NCBI RefSeq assembly: GCF_000422485.1 | Contig: NZ_KE383851.1 | Coordinates: forward strand, 204,992 to 268,991 | DNA length: 64,000 nucleotides | Reading direction: 5' to 3' | From: Paenibacillus pasadenensis DSM 19293 | GTDB lineage: Bacteria > Bacillota > Bacilli > Paenibacillales > Paenibacillaceae | Shown here: piece by piece, positions 45,601-55,562 of the stretch | How positions within the stretch are numbered: position 1 is the first letter of the stretch | How the letters are laid out: every line of letters begins with the position of its first letter | Program-made: the position numbers and the translations under genes | Notes under the pieces: model-generated | Database searches by the model: none | The model's input: only the letters and a program-made list of their open reading frames with translations | What the model was told of the DNA's origin: nothing

Positions 45601-46278
45601 ATGCCAAACTTTCAAACTGCCTATGACGAATGGCTGCAAGCCGAGATTCAGGACGAGACCAATCCGCGCCGCCGAGAGCTTCTGGAGAAAGGGCTGGGCC
45701 ACGGCACGGTCGCTTTCCTCAAGCAAATCTGGTTCCCGACCATGCGCAGCTTCAAGCATCTGCATCCAGAATGGGAAGTGCGCGACGCGTCGAACGGCTA
45801 CCGATATGTCGATCTGGCTTATCTTCCGGGCGGGGGCGCGAAGGGGGGCATCGAGATTCAGGGCTTTGGTCCTCATGCTCGAGATCTTGATGTAAGGCGC
45901 TTCAAGGACCTCAGCTGGAGGTACTCGATGCTGTCCATCGACGATTGGCTGTTCATCCCCGTCGCCTATCTGTCGATCGTCGAGGAGCCGAAGCGCTGCC
46001 AGCAGCTGGTACTTTCTTTCGTCGGAAAGTTCATCGCGGGCGAAAGCGCAGGCTCGCTGACGGCGTTGGAGGCGGAGACGGTCCGGTACGCGAGGCGGGT
46101 ATTTCGTCCGTTCACGCCTTCCGAGCTGACGGTCCATCTCAACGTGAGCGCCGCTTATGCAAGACGGATTCTGCATCGGCTGGTCGAGCTGGGGAGATTG
46201 AAGCAGGTGGGCGGGAATTTGCGCTATCGGTCCTATGCGCTCCCGGATTGGATGCCGCTGCCCGGGTCAGACGGATGA
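45601..46278 (+). CDS. Unrecognised protein: possible PD-(D/E)XK-like domain plus winged helix
   Basis: The 225-residue protein has no signal peptide. Its middle part reads YRYVDLAYLPGGGAKGGIEI followed by QGFGPH, an Asp / Glu-x-Gln arrangement seen in some restriction-endonuclease-like folds, followed by a helix-strand pattern (FKDLSWRYSMLSIDDWLFIP). The C-terminus (about 160-215: LTALEAETVRYARRVFRPFT; LTVHLNVSAAYARRILHRLV; GRLKQVGGNLRYRSY) looks like a winged-helix DNA-binding domain. GAGCCGAAGAAACG precedes the ATG and is weak as a ribosome site. The terminator hairpin directly upstream could act as attenuator. Either a DNA-binding nuclease or a regulator is possible; confidence in a function is low. 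Confidence 0.6.
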   Translation: MPNFQTAYDEWLQAEIQDETNPRRRELLEKGLGHGTVAFLKQIWFPTMRSFKHLHPEWEVRDASNGYRYVDLAYLPGGGAKGGIEIQGFGPHARDLDVRRFKDLSWRYSMLSIDDWLFIPVAYLSIVEEPKRCQQLVLSFVGKFIAGESAGSLTALEAETVRYARRVFRPFTPSELTVHLNVSAAYARRILHRLVELGRLKQVGGNLRYRSYALPDWMPLPGSDG

Positions 46279-46492
46279 CTCGCCTGGAGCGGGTATCTGT
46301 CGCATCAGCCGCATCGCGCGGCTGATGCGGCTCGCCCGGCCGACGGCATAGGGAGGGCGGCTCATCCAGAGAACGAATTGGCGCCCGGCCGCATCTGTCG
46401 AATCGGCTGCCTCCCGGAGGCCAGTCGTTCCAGGCACATTGGTTGCAGCTTGGGTGTGTGCGGCCTTCCGTCAATTTTGGGTCCGCTCAACG

Positions 46493-46674
46493 TAACGATA
46501 CTAGCGAGCCTTATTTCATCGTTTGAGGCGAGTTTTGAATTCTAACGATACTGACAGAGCCTATTGGCCCTTTTCCCCTCGATTTTGAGGCTGTTTAAGA
46601 AAATAAGCTCGGTCAGTATCGTTAGATTTTTTTGGAGCCTTCTTTTCCACGAATAGCGTCTGTCAGTATCGTTA
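46493..46674. repeat. Four copies of TAACGATACTGACAGAGC-type repeat, two direct and two inverted
   Basis: Copies lie at 46493-46512 and 46543-46562 (direct) and 46606-46624 and 46656-46674 (inverted). The core TAACGATACT is exact in all four. Direct and inverted copies can pair to form large stem-loops. The layout resembles REP/BIME-type intergenic repeats. Confidence 0.8.
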
Positions 46675-47046
46675 GATGGATAGCCAAGCGTCCGGCAACG
46701 CTTCAAGCCGGGCCGCCGAGGCATGCGGCGATCTCCGAGCATGCCGCCCCCCCGGGCGCCTGCCCTGCCGGCGTTATACCGAGGATAAGCCGCCCTTGCT
46801 GCCGAAGCTGCCGCCCGAATCATGCGACAATTCGCCACCTCTGATTGACCCGGCCCTGCGGCGGGTATATTCTTAGGGCAAGAGCTTCGTAAAAGCGTTT
46901 TCATTTTTCGGCGATCCTACATAAAACCGCGCATGCAGATCCCGTTCAAGCAGGCTTTGCGGGCGTCCGGCCGCCTGGTCCGCCTCCGGGACGAGGCGGC
47001 GGCGCATCTGCGTCAAGTAATCTATCATGGCGTGGCGCAGGTTTGC

Positions 47047-47052
47047 TATAAT
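47047..47052 (+). promoter_or_regulatory. Candidate -10 box of the glycogen operon
   Basis: TATAAT 61 bases upstream of the glgB start; no good -35 hexamer 17 bases upstream. It may be driven by another sigma factor or an activator. Confidence 0.4.
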
Positions 47053-47112
47053 GGAACTACTTTCACCCGAATGCCGCCTGCCTTAAGCGAGAATGATCCG
47101 GAGGTGTCCCCT

Positions 47113-49155
47113 ATGCCTACACTCAAGCCCAAGCAGCCCGTTCCATCCGATCCGGCCGTCCTGGACGGCCGGCCCGCCAGCATCGACCAGCCCGCCGACT
47201 CCAAGCCATCCGCCAAGCCGAGAGCTTCCGCCAAGCCGAAGCCATCCGCCAAGTCCAAGCAAGACAAAGCGCTCCTCAAGGACGTGTACCTGTTCAACCG
47301 CGGCGAAAACGACTTCGCCTATCGCACGTTCGGCGCGCATGTCAGGCTCGAGGAACGCCGCCGCGGCGTGCGCTTCACCGTCTGGGCGCCGAACGCCCGC
47401 GAGGTCGGCGTCGCCGGCGATTTCAACGGCTGGGACGGCGGGCAGCACCGCATGGAGCCGGTCGACGCGACCGGCGTCTGGTCGCTGTTCATTCCCGGCC
47501 TCAAGGCCGGCGACCTTTACAAATACGAGATCGTGACCGCGGACGGCCGCAAGCTGCTCAAGGCGGATCCGTTCGCCTTCGCGAGCGAGCTGCGCCCGAA
47601 CACCGCCTCGGTTGTCGCCGACCTGTCCGGCTACAAGTGGAAGGACGACGAGTGGGAGCGGCGCAAGCGGACGACTTCTCCGTACGACCAGCCGATGCTC
47701 GTCTACGAGATGCATCTGGGCACCTGGAAGATCAAGGCGCCGGAGGTGTTCTACAGCTACGACGAGATCGGCGGGGAGATCATCGACTACGTCGTCCGCA
47801 TGGGCTATACCCATATCGAGCTGATGCCGCTCGCCGAGCATCCGCTCGACAAGTCGTGGGGCTATCAGATCACCGGCTACTTCGCGCCTACGGCGCGCTA
47901 CGGCCCGGCCAAGAGCCTCATGAAGTTCATCGACCGCTGCCACCGCAAGGGCATCGGCGTCATCCTCGACTGGGTGCCCGCGCACTTCGTCAAAGACGAG
48001 CAGGGACTGCGCCGGTTCGACGGCACGCCGCTCTACGAGAGCGCCGACCCCAGCCTCGCGGAAAAGCCGCTCTGGGGCACGAACGCCTTTGATTACGGCC
48101 GCACGGAGGTGCAGAGCTTCCTCGTCTCCAACGCGCTGTACTGGATGGACCTGTTCCATGTCGACGGCCTGCGCGTCGACGCGGTCGCGAGCATGCGCGA
48201 CTTGACGATGGATAAGCCGCCGGAGCTGCAGGCGCGCAACATCTACGGCGGCACGCGCCACCTGGAAGCGGACGCTTTTCTCCAGAAGCTGAACAAGGCG
48301 GTGTTCCGCTATTTCCCGAACACGCTCATGATCGCCGAGGACAGCTCGCCGGAGCCGGGCGTCACGGCGCCGGTGCACGACGGCGGGCTCGGCTTCAACT
48401 TCAAGTGGAGCATGGGCTGGATGAACGACATGCTCCGCTACATGCAGCTTGATCCGTCGCAGCGGTCCCAGCGGCATGACTGGCTCACCTTCGCGATGAT
48501 GTACCACCACACGGAAAACTTCATCCTGCCGCTGTCCCATGACGAAGTCGTGCACGGCAAAAAGTCGCTGCTGAACAAGATGCCCGGCAGCTACGAGGAG
48601 AAGTTCGCGAACCTGCGCCTGTTCTACGGATTCTGGATGGCCCATCCCGGCAAGAAGCTGCTGTTCATGGGAGGAGAATTCGGCCAGTTCGACGAATGGA
48701 AGGATAGCGAGTCGCTGGACTGGATGGTGCTGGAGTACGACTCCCATCGGTCGATGCAGCAGTACGTGCGCAAGCTGAACGGCCTGTACCGCAAGCTGCC
48801 GCAGCTGTGGGAGCAGGACTACGATCCGGTCGGCTTCGAATGGATCGACGTCAACAACGCCGAGCAGAGCATCGTCTCGTTCATCCGCAGGAGCAAGGAC
48901 GGCAGCTACGCCGTCGCGGTCGCGAACTTCTCCAGCCGCCGCTACGAAGAGTACCGGGTCGGCGTGCCGGACAAGGGCAGATTCAAGCTGCTCCTGCACA
49001 GCGACGACGCCCGGCACGGCGGAGCCTCCGCAGAGCTTCCGACCTTCCTCTCCAGCCAGCCCGCTCCGATGCATGGCCGCGAGTACAGCCTCACCCTGCA
49101 CTTGCCCCCGCTGTCCTTCCAGCTGCTTGAGCACCAGCCGAGGGGAACACACTGA
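47113..49155 (+). CDS. glgB: 1,4-alpha-glucan branching enzyme
   Basis: The 680-residue protein has a Lys/Pro/Ala-rich N-terminal extension (about 1-55), a CBM48 domain (about 75-160: [20 protein letters not shown]), the GH13 barrel with [28 protein letters not shown] (nucleophile Asp), [13 protein letters not shown] (acid Glu) and [20 protein letters not shown] (transition-state Asp), and a C-terminal beta domain. It creates alpha-1,6 branches in glycogen. ATG 47113 follows GGAGGTG; a longer in-frame reading from 46933 lacks a site. The low-complexity extension is unusual for GlgB but Paenibacillus homologues vary. First of five glycogen genes. Confidence 0.93.
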   Translation: MPTLKPKQPVPSDPAVLDGRPASIDQPADSKPSAKPRASAKPKPSAKSKQDKALLKDVYLFNRGENDFAYRTFGAHVRLEERRRGVRFTVWAPNAREVGVAGDFNGWDGGQHRMEPVDATGVWSLFIPGLKAGDLYKYEIVTADGRKLLKADPFAFASELRPNTASVVADLSGYKWKDDEWERRKRTTSPYDQPMLVYEMHLGTWKIKAPEVFYSYDEIGGEIIDYVVRMGYTHIELMPLAEHPLDKSWGYQITGYFAPTARYGPAKSLMKFIDRCHRKGIGVILDWVPAHFVKDEQGLRRFDGTPLYESADPSLAEKPLWGTNAFDYGRTEVQSFLVSNALYWMDLFHVDGLRVDAVASMRDLTMDKPPELQARNIYGGTRHLEADAFLQKLNKAVFRYFPNTLMIAEDSSPEPGVTAPVHDGGLGFNFKWSMGWMNDMLRYMQLDPSQRSQRHDWLTFAMMYHHTENFILPLSHDEVVHGKKSLLNKMPGSYEEKFANLRLFYGFWMAHPGKKLLFMGGEFGQFDEWKDSESLDWMVLEYDSHRSMQQYVRKLNGLYRKLPQLWEQDYDPVGFEWIDVNNAEQSIVSFIRRSKDGSYAVAVANFSSRRYEEYRVGVPDKGRFKLLLHSDDARHGGASAELPTFLSSQPAPMHGREYSLTLHLPPLSFQLLEHQPRGTH

Positions 49156-49172
49156 CACGAGGAGTTGGGACC

Positions 49173-50339
49173 ATGGGCCAAAAAGAAATGATCGCCATGC
49201 TGCTAGCCGGGGGAGAAGGAAAGCGCCTCGGCGTCCTCACGAAGGATTTGGCCAAGCCGGCCGTCCATTTCGGAGGCAAATACCGGATCATCGACTTTAC
49301 CCTGAGCAACTGCATGCACTCGGGCATCGACACCGTCGGCGTCCTGACCCAGTACCAGCCTCTCGTCCTCAACCGGTATTTGGGCATCGGCAGCCCTTGG
49401 GGCCTCGACCGCAGCGACGGCGGCATGGCCGTGCTCCCGCCCTATGTCAAGTCCAAAGGCGGCGACTGGTACAAAGGAACCGCCAACGCCATCTATCAGA
49501 ACATGGGCTTCATCGACCGCTATGAACCGGAATACGTGCTCATTATCTCCGGCGACCACATCTACAAGATGGATTACGAAAAGATGCTGGAGCATCATAA
49601 ATCGACCGGCGCGGACGTGACCGTCGCCGGCCTCGAGGTTGACATCAAGGAAGCGAGCCGCTTCGGCACGATGATTCTTGGCGAAGGCACCCGCATCGCC
49701 GACTTCGAAGAGAAACCCAAGCATCCGGTGAGCGATGTCGTTTCGATGGGGGTCTATATCTTCAACTGGAAAGTGCTGCAGAAATATCTGATCCGCGACG
49801 AAGCCGACCGCAAGTCGTCGCATGACTTCGGCAAGGACATCATCCCGGCGATGCTCGAGGACGACATCAGCTTGCACATGTACCCGTTCAAGGGATATTG
49901 GAAGGATGTCGGCACGATCGAGAGCCTGTGGGAAGCCCACATGGACCTGCTCGGCTGCGAGCCGCAGCTCGACCTCGGCGACGACGACTGGCGCATCTAT
50001 TCGACCCGCCACAATCGTCCGGCCCATTATGTGTCTCCGGCCGCCTCGATTCGCGAGTCGATGATTACGGAAGGCTGCGTCGTCGAAGGCGAGGTATCCC
50101 GCTCGGTGCTGTTCAGCGGCGTCGAGATCGGCGAGGGATGCCACATCTCCGAGTCCGTCGTCATGCCGGGCGCGATCATCGGCGCGGGCTGCAAGGTGTA
50201 CCGCACGATCGTAGGCGAGAACGCCGTGCTCGAGGCGGGCGTCGTGCTCGGCTCGCCGGAAGGAACGGAGATCGGCGTCGTGGGCAGCGACGAGAAGATC
50301 GCCCGCAACCATTCGCTCCAGGAGGTGCAGCAGCCATGA
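49173..50339 (+). CDS. glgC: Glucose-1-phosphate adenylyltransferase
   Basis: The 388-residue protein opens with [20 protein letters not shown], the nucleotide-binding loop of ADP-glucose pyrophosphorylase, and contains [48 protein letters not shown] and [20 protein letters not shown], ending in a left-handed beta-helix ([20 protein letters not shown]). It makes ADP-glucose from ATP and glucose-1-phosphate, the committed step of glycogen synthesis. The stop overlaps the glgD start. Confidence 0.95.
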   Translation: MGQKEMIAMLLAGGEGKRLGVLTKDLAKPAVHFGGKYRIIDFTLSNCMHSGIDTVGVLTQYQPLVLNRYLGIGSPWGLDRSDGGMAVLPPYVKSKGGDWYKGTANAIYQNMGFIDRYEPEYVLIISGDHIYKMDYEKMLEHHKSTGADVTVAGLEVDIKEASRFGTMILGEGTRIADFEEKPKHPVSDVVSMGVYIFNWKVLQKYLIRDEADRKSSHDFGKDIIPAMLEDDISLHMYPFKGYWKDVGTIESLWEAHMDLLGCEPQLDLGDDDWRIYSTRHNRPAHYVSPAASIRESMITEGCVVEGEVSRSVLFSGVEIGEGCHISESVVMPGAIIGAGCKVYRTIVGENAVLEAGVVLGSPEGTEIGVVGSDEKIARNHSLQEVQQP

Positions 50340-51448
50340 TGAACAAAGCGATGGGCGTCGTCAACCTGATCCACGAGACCGACGAGCTGGAAAGCCTGAC
50401 CGCCACCCGCTGCCCGGCGACCGTGCCGTTCGGCGCGCGCTACCGGCTGATCGACTTCATCCTCTCCAGCATGGTGAATTCCGGCATCTCCAAGGTGGCG
50501 GTATTCGCCCATACGAAATACCGCTCGCTCATGGACCATCTCGGCTCCGGCCGTCCGTGGGACCTGCATACGCGCCAGAGCGGATTGTTCGTGCTGCCGC
50601 CGTCGTCCGATCAGATTCATGAGCTGAGCCGAGGCGACCTGTACCATTTTTACCAGCATCGGGACTACTTCCAGCGCTGCAAGCTCGAATACGTCGTCGT
50701 GACGCGGAGCCATATGGTGTGCAACGTCGATCTGGATGCCGTCATCGACTACCACGAGAGCCAGAACGCCGACATTACGGTCATCTGCAAAAAGCAAGCC
50801 GACCTGCTCGGCGGCAAGACGCGCAAGGTGGAGCTTGGCGAGGGCGGACGGGTCAAGGACATGCAGGACCATTTCGGCAACATGGATTCCGACGTGCACT
50901 CGATGGAGATCTACGTCATGAAAAAGGATCTGCTGATGGACCTGGTGCAGACGTCGCTGGCCCAAGGCCAGGACCATCTCGTCCGGCACGCGATCCTGTC
51001 CCGGATCGACCGGCTGCGCATCTTCGGCTACCTTTACGAGGGGTATCTCGGCGTCGTTAATACGGTCGAGGCCTACTACCGGACCAGCATGGACCTGCTC
51101 CGTCCCGAGGCGTGGCGCGAGCTGTTCTTCCGGCCGGGCCCGATCTTCACCAAGACCAAGGACGAGCCGCCGACCCGCTACCTCGAAGGGGCAAAGACCG
51201 GCAACTCGCTCATCGCCAACGGCTGCAAGATCGAGGGCACGGTCATCAACAGCGTGCTGTTCCGCGGCGTCCATGTCGGCAAAGGCGCGGTCATCCGCAA
51301 CAGCATCGTCATGCAGAACGGCGTCATCGGCGACGGGACGCAGCTGGACCGCGTCATCCTCGACAAGGAGAGCCAGGTCGAGCCGCATCGCGATATCCGC
51401 GGCACGGCAGGCCTGCCCTTCGTGGCGGGCAAGAGAAAGACCATCTGA
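50336..51448 (+). CDS. glgD: GlgD: regulatory-type ADP-glucose pyrophosphorylase subunit
   Basis: The 370-residue protein is a paralogue of GlgC but lacks the intact GGxGxRL catalytic loop at its start ([20 protein letters not shown]), as known for GlgD of Bacillus-type glg operons. It keeps the nucleotidyl-transferase fold ([40 protein letters not shown]) and C-terminal beta-helix ([20 protein letters not shown]). It forms a heterocomplex with GlgC and raises its activity. ATG 50336 overlaps the glgC stop after GGAGGTG; ATG 50339 is equally possible. A terminator-like hairpin overlaps its stop codon. Confidence 0.93.
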   Translation: MMNKAMGVVNLIHETDELESLTATRCPATVPFGARYRLIDFILSSMVNSGISKVAVFAHTKYRSLMDHLGSGRPWDLHTRQSGLFVLPPSSDQIHELSRGDLYHFYQHRDYFQRCKLEYVVVTRSHMVCNVDLDAVIDYHESQNADITVICKKQADLLGGKTRKVELGEGGRVKDMQDHFGNMDSDVHSMEIYVMKKDLLMDLVQTSLAQGQDHLVRHAILSRIDRLRIFGYLYEGYLGVVNTVEAYYRTSMDLLRPEAWRELFFRPGPIFTKTKDEPPTRYLEGAKTGNSLIANGCKIEGTVINSVLFRGVHVGKGAVIRNSIVMQNGVIGDGTQLDRVILDKESQVEPHRDIRGTAGLPFVAGKRKTI

Positions 51449-51461
51449 TGGTCTTTTTCTC
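51436..51461 (+). terminator. Compact hairpin at the glgD stop, possible internal terminator
   Basis: AAAGACCAT and ATGGTCTTT pair around CTG, followed by TTCTCT. The stem includes the glgD stop codon. With the 152-base gap to glgA, it may reduce transcription of glgA and the GH15 gene relative to glgBCD. Confidence 0.6.
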
Positions 51462-51600
51462 TATTTGCGCCTAAAAAGCCAACATCCGGCCGCGCTTCGG
51501 CCGATACTAACCGTTAGATGAGCCCGGCCGACATTCCGGCCTGCCCCCGCGCACATAGACAGAGCGGAACGGCGGAGCCAACCTGGAGGGAACCCTACTC

Positions 51601-53064
51601 ATGAATGTACTTTTCGCAACATCGGAAGCGGTGCCGCTGGCCAAGACCGGCGGACTGGCCGACGTCGCCGGCGCGCTGCCCAAGGCGCTGCGCCAGGCGG
51701 GCACGGAGGCCCGCGTCATCCTGCCCAAGTACGACACGATTCCGTGGACGCTGGCGCAGCGCTTCCGCAAGATCGACGAGTTCACGGTGCAGCTCGGCTG
51801 GCGGACGCAATACTGCGGCCTGCTCGAGGGCGAGGTGGATGGCGTCGTCTATTATCTGATCGACAACGAGTTCTACTTCCATCGCGGCGGCCTGTACGGC
51901 TACGGCGACGATCCGGAGCGGTTCGTCTTCTTCAGCATCGCCGTGCTGGAGGCGGCGCGGAGGATGGACATCCGCTGGGACGTCCTGCACTGCCATGACT
52001 GGCAGACGGGCCTCATCCCGTTCCTGCTCAAGCGGCGCTATTTCGCCGACGATCGACTGTCGTCCGTCCGCACCGTGTTCACGATCCACAACCTGCGCTA
52101 CCAGGGCGTGTTCGGCAAGCAGGAGATGATGGATCTGATCGGCATGGGGCCGGAGATCTTCGCTTGGGACGGCCTCGAGCATGACGGCGCGGCCAACTGC
52201 ATGAAGGGCGGCCTGCTCTACGCGGACAAGCTGACGACGGTCAGCCCGACGTACGCCGAGGAGATCAAGACGGAGTACTACGGGGAAGGGCTGGACGGCA
52301 TCCTGCGCATGCGGGCGGGCGATCTGGCCGGCATCGTCAACGGCATCGACACGGAGCTGTTCGACCCGATGAACGACGAGGCGATCGCCGTCCCGTACCT
52401 GGACTCGCTGGAGCGCAAGCGCCAGAACAAGCTCGCGCTCCAAAAGGAGCTCGGGCTGCCCCAGCGCGAGGACGTGCCGGTCATCGGCATCGTCTCGCGG
52501 CTCGTCGAGCAGAAGGGTTTCGACTTGATCGACGGCGTGTTCGGCGAGCTGCTGGAGGAGGACATGCAGCTGGCCGTGCTCGGCTCCGGCGAGTGGAAGT
52601 ACGAGGAGATGTTCCGCTCGGCCTCCCATACCCGCTACGACAAGGTCAGCATCGCGACCGGCTTCAACGACGGGCTCGCCCGCCGCATCTACGCCGGCTC
52701 GGACCTGTATCTGATGCCGTCGCAGTTTGAGCCGTGCGGCCTCAGCCAGCTGCTCGCGCTCCGCTACCGGAGCGTGCCGATCGTGCGCGAGACCGGCGGG
52801 CTCAAGGACACCGTCCAGCCTTACGACGAATATACTGGCCGAGGAAACGGATTCAGCTTCGCGAGCTACAACGCGCATGACATGCTGTTCACGATCCGCC
52901 GAGCGCTCCATTTCTACCGCGAGCCTGCCGCCTGGGAGGCGATCGTCCGCAATGGGGCCGGGGACGACTATAGCTGGAACCGTTCCGCCCGATCCTACAT
53001 CGACCTGTACGAACAACTCGCGCCCGAGCGGAAGGAGAAGGATTCATGGCCCGTCACCTCGTAA
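51601..53064 (+). CDS. glgA: Glycogen synthase (ADP-glucose)
   Basis: The 487-residue protein is GT5-type: VLFATSEAVPLAKTGGLADV (KTGGL binds ADP-glucose), HCHDWQTGLIPFLLKRRYFA, TIHNLRYQGVFGKQ, GIVNGIDTELFDP, and SQFEPCGLSQLLALRYRSVP. It elongates alpha-1,4-glucan. GGAGGGAACCC precedes ATG 51601. Length is typical. The GH15-like gene begins inside its last 19 bases, showing tight coupling of synthesis and a glucan-hydrolysing enzyme. Confidence 0.95.
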   Translation: MNVLFATSEAVPLAKTGGLADVAGALPKALRQAGTEARVILPKYDTIPWTLAQRFRKIDEFTVQLGWRTQYCGLLEGEVDGVVYYLIDNEFYFHRGGLYGYGDDPERFVFFSIAVLEAARRMDIRWDVLHCHDWQTGLIPFLLKRRYFADDRLSSVRTVFTIHNLRYQGVFGKQEMMDLIGMGPEIFAWDGLEHDGAANCMKGGLLYADKLTTVSPTYAEEIKTEYYGEGLDGILRMRAGDLAGIVNGIDTELFDPMNDEAIAVPYLDSLERKRQNKLALQKELGLPQREDVPVIGIVSRLVEQKGFDLIDGVFGELLEEDMQLAVLGSGEWKYEEMFRSASHTRYDKVSIATGFNDGLARRIYAGSDLYLMPSQFEPCGLSQLLALRYRSVPIVRETGGLKDTVQPYDEYTGRGNGFSFASYNAHDMLFTIRRALHFYREPAAWEAIVRNGAGDDYSWNRSARSYIDLYEQLAPERKEKDSWPVTS

Positions 53065-55004
53065 TCGGAAACGGCAAGATGCTGCTCAACCTCGATCAGA
53101 ATTTCTATATCCGCGACATTTACTATCCGTACGTCGGTCAGCTCAACCACGTCGGCGGCCAGTATTGCCGCCTCGGCCTCTGGACCGAAGGCCAGTTCAG
53201 CTGGCTGGAGGATCCGGCGTGGTCGAGGGAGCTCGGCTATATCGAGGACTCCCTCGTCACCGACGTCACGGCTCGTCACGGCGGACTCGGCGTCGAGCTG
53301 CAGATGAACGACGGCATCCACCAGCGCGAATGCATCTATTTGAAGCGCGTCGTCATCCGCAATCACGCCGATCGGGAACGGGAATTCCGCCTGTTCTTCC
53401 ACCAGGACCTCATGATCGACGGCACGGAGGTCGGCGACACCGCCGCCTACTATCCCGACAACCATACGCTGTTCCACTACAAGCGCTCGTCCTACTTCAT
53501 GTTCAACGGCTTCTCCGACGAAGGCGGCATGTCCCAGTACTCGACGGGCATCAAGCGGTTCCACTCCGCCGAGGGCACATGGCGCGACGCCGAGGACGGC
53601 GTGCTGATGGGCAACGCGATCGCCCAAGGCTCGGTCGACAGCACGATCAGCTTCCGCACGGTCGTGCCGGCCGGCGGCGAGAAGACGGTCTATTACTGGA
53701 TGTCGATCGGCAAGAGCCTGGAGGAGGTCAAGCAGCTCAACGACTACGTCCAGGACCAGCATCCGGAGAAGCTGCTGAGCCGCATCGTCGTCTACTGGAA
53801 CCACTGGCTCGGCCGTGCCGAAAAGGATCTCGGCGACCTGCCGCCGGAGGTCGCCCGCATGTTCCGGCAGAGCCTGCTGCTCGTGCGCACGCAGACGGAC
53901 GAGCGCGGCGCGATCATCGCGGCCAACGATACGGACATCCTGCAGTACAACCGCGACCACTACAGCTACATGTGGCCTCGCGACGGCGCGCTCGTCGCCG
54001 ATGCGATGTCGCTGGCAGGCTATCAGAGCGTCATCGCGCCGTTTTTCCAATTCTGCTCGGAGGCGCTGACGCCGGACGGCTACCTGAACCACAAGTTCAA
54101 TCCCGACGGCACGGTCGGCTCCAGCTGGCATCCGTATACGGTGCAGGGAGCGAAGCGGCTGCCGATCCAGGAGGACGAGACGGCGCTCGTGCTGTTCGCG
54201 CTGTGGCGGGACTTCCAGCGGCATCAGGTGATCGAGCTGCCGCAGTCGCTGTACAGCAATCTGATCCGCAAGTCGGCCGCGTTCCTCAGCAGCTACATGG
54301 AGCATTCGCTCTCGCTGCCCAAGCCGAGCTACGACTTGTGGGAGGAGCGCTACGGCATCTGGACGTATACGGCGGCTTCGGTATACGGCGGGTTGATGGC
54401 CGCTTCGTTCTTCACCGACCTGTTCGGCGACTACGAGCGCAGCGACCACTACAAGCGCACCGCCGAGGAAGTCAAGCACGGCATCCTCACGCAGCTGTGG
54501 GACGAGGCGAGCGGCCGGTTCGCGCGCGGGCTCGTGCAGAAGGACGGCGGCTGGGTCAAGGACATGACGCTTGAGAGCAGCCTGTTCGCGGTGCTTGAGT
54601 TCGGCGTGCTGCCGGCGGACGACGAGCGCGTCGTGCGCACGATGACGGCCATCCGCGACGGCTTGGCCGTACGCACCGACGTCGGCGGCATCGCCCGCTA
54701 TACGAACGACTACTACTTCCAGCAGTCCGGCGAGATCGACCGGGTGCCGGGCAACCCGTGGATCATCTGCACGCTGTGGGTGGCGAACTTCGAGATCGAC
54801 TCGGCGCGCTGTCTCGCCGACCTGGAAGCGCCGAAGCGCACGCTCGAGTGGGTCGTGCGGACGGCGCTCGAGAGCGGCGTGCTGCCGGAGCAGCTCAATC
54901 CGCATGACGGCACGCCGCTGTCCGTCGCGCCGCTCACCTGGTCGCATGCGACGTTCGTGCAGAGCGTGAGCAAGTACGCGGCCAAGTACAAGGAACTGTC
55001 CTGA
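53046..55004 (+). CDS. GH15-family glucoamylase-like glycoside hydrolase
   Basis: The 652-residue protein has an N-terminal beta-sandwich domain (about 1-260: NGKMLLNLDQNFYIRDIYYP, FSWLEDPAWSRELGYIEDSL) and an (alpha/alpha)6 barrel (about 270-650) with YNRDHYSYMWPRDGALVADA, NPDGTVGSSWHPYTVQGAKR and the acidic QEDETALVLFALW, as in bacterial GH15 glucoamylases and related glucodextranases. There is no signal peptide, so it acts inside the cell, probably on glycogen or maltodextrins. It overlaps glgA by 19 bases. A GH15 gene is not part of the B. subtilis glg operon, where glgP closes it, so here it may replace or add to phosphorolysis. Confidence 0.85.
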   Translation: MARHLVIGNGKMLLNLDQNFYIRDIYYPYVGQLNHVGGQYCRLGLWTEGQFSWLEDPAWSRELGYIEDSLVTDVTARHGGLGVELQMNDGIHQRECIYLKRVVIRNHADREREFRLFFHQDLMIDGTEVGDTAAYYPDNHTLFHYKRSSYFMFNGFSDEGGMSQYSTGIKRFHSAEGTWRDAEDGVLMGNAIAQGSVDSTISFRTVVPAGGEKTVYYWMSIGKSLEEVKQLNDYVQDQHPEKLLSRIVVYWNHWLGRAEKDLGDLPPEVARMFRQSLLLVRTQTDERGAIIAANDTDILQYNRDHYSYMWPRDGALVADAMSLAGYQSVIAPFFQFCSEALTPDGYLNHKFNPDGTVGSSWHPYTVQGAKRLPIQEDETALVLFALWRDFQRHQVIELPQSLYSNLIRKSAAFLSSYMEHSLSLPKPSYDLWEERYGIWTYTAASVYGGLMAASFFTDLFGDYERSDHYKRTAEEVKHGILTQLWDEASGRFARGLVQKDGGWVKDMTLESSLFAVLEFGVLPADDERVVRTMTAIRDGLAVRTDVGGIARYTNDYYFQQSGEIDRVPGNPWIICTLWVANFEIDSARCLADLEAPKRTLEWVVRTALESGVLPEQLNPHDGTPLSVAPLTWSHATFVQSVSKYAAKYKELS

Positions 55005-55008
55005 CATC

Positions 55009-55232
55009 CGGTTACCGGCTGGCGTGCCGAATCCAAGGCACATTTCTGCCTTGGTCGGTCCAGTTCCCGGCCGGCGAGCCGGAACCAAGGCACATTTCTG
55101 CCTTGGTCGGTCCGGTTCCCGGCCGGTGGGCCGGAACCAAGGCATAATTCTGCCTTGGATGGCCAGGTTACCGGCCGGCGTGCCGAATCCAAGGCATAAT
55201 TCTGCCTTGGTCGGTCCGGTTACCGGCCGGCG
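55009..55232. repeat. Four tandem 52-bp units each with a CCAAGGCA/TGCCTTGG hairpin
   Basis: The stems begin at 55033, 55085, 55137 and 55189, exactly 52 bases apart, with six-base loops CATTTC (twice) and TAATTC (twice). Between stems a conserved GGTCGGTCC...CCGGCCGG segment recurs with small changes, and a partial unit precedes the first. This follows the GH15 gene directly, so transcripts would carry four hairpins at the 3' end. Confidence 0.9.
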
Positions 55233-55423
55233 TCTACTCCTCCCGAAAGATCGCCAAGGCGGTTCGCAAGTACATCCTATCCATGCACTGTCTCGGCAAA
55301 AATCTTGTCGCCCATGCGGTCCACCGCCGCCGCATACAAGACACGAATGAGGCGGGTTTCGGGGAGTCCTCGGACAAATCCATGGGCAGGGCAAGCGGGT
55401 CCGTGGTCTATTGAATGCACAAC

Positions 55424-55485
55424 AAAATCTTCCTTTTTGGCCGATGTCGGGGGGATACCTGCATCATGCCAGAGGAAGATTTTTT
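55424..55485 (+). terminator. Terminator-like stem AAAATCTTCCT/AGGAAGATTTT
   Basis: The 11-base arms at 55424-55434 and 55473-55483 enclose a 38-base loop. The right arm runs into a T-run (TTTTTT). Confidence 0.6.
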
Positions 55486-55505
55486 AGTATTTAACCCATC
55501 TTAGA

Positions 55506-55548
55506 AGAGGATGTCCCTAAGCCAAGGCTTTTGGGACACCCTCTTTTT
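55506..55548 (+). terminator. Terminator hairpin of the same family as 41340-41390
   Basis: AGAGGATGTCCC pairs with GGGACACCCTCT with one A-C mismatch and is followed by TTTT. The loop TAAGCCAAGGCTTTT is nearly the same as in the copy at 41340. Confidence 0.75.
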
Positions 55549-55562
55549 GCTGCGAGCTGGAC

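Larger units (their letters stand above)
46279..47112. other. 834-base gene-free stretch before glgB
   Basis: No convincing gene was found. The left part (46279-46480) holds GC-rich unstructured sequence. The middle holds four copies of a hairpin-forming repeat (46493-46674). The right part contains a candidate glgB promoter (TATAAT at 47047-47052) and the glgB ribosome site GGAGGTG. Confidence 0.6.
55233..55562. other. Gene-free stretch with two stem-loops
   Basis: No supported gene. On the minus strand a short open frame (about 55270-55400, containing TRLIRVLYAAAVDRMGDKIF) has some protein character, perhaps a remnant. Two hairpins end the stretch (55424-55485 and 55506-55548). Confidence 0.5.

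Noticed and set aside
55009..55232. 52-bp tandem array as a CRISPR array
   Set aside because: Whole units are similar, with no unrelated spacers and no cas genes nearby.
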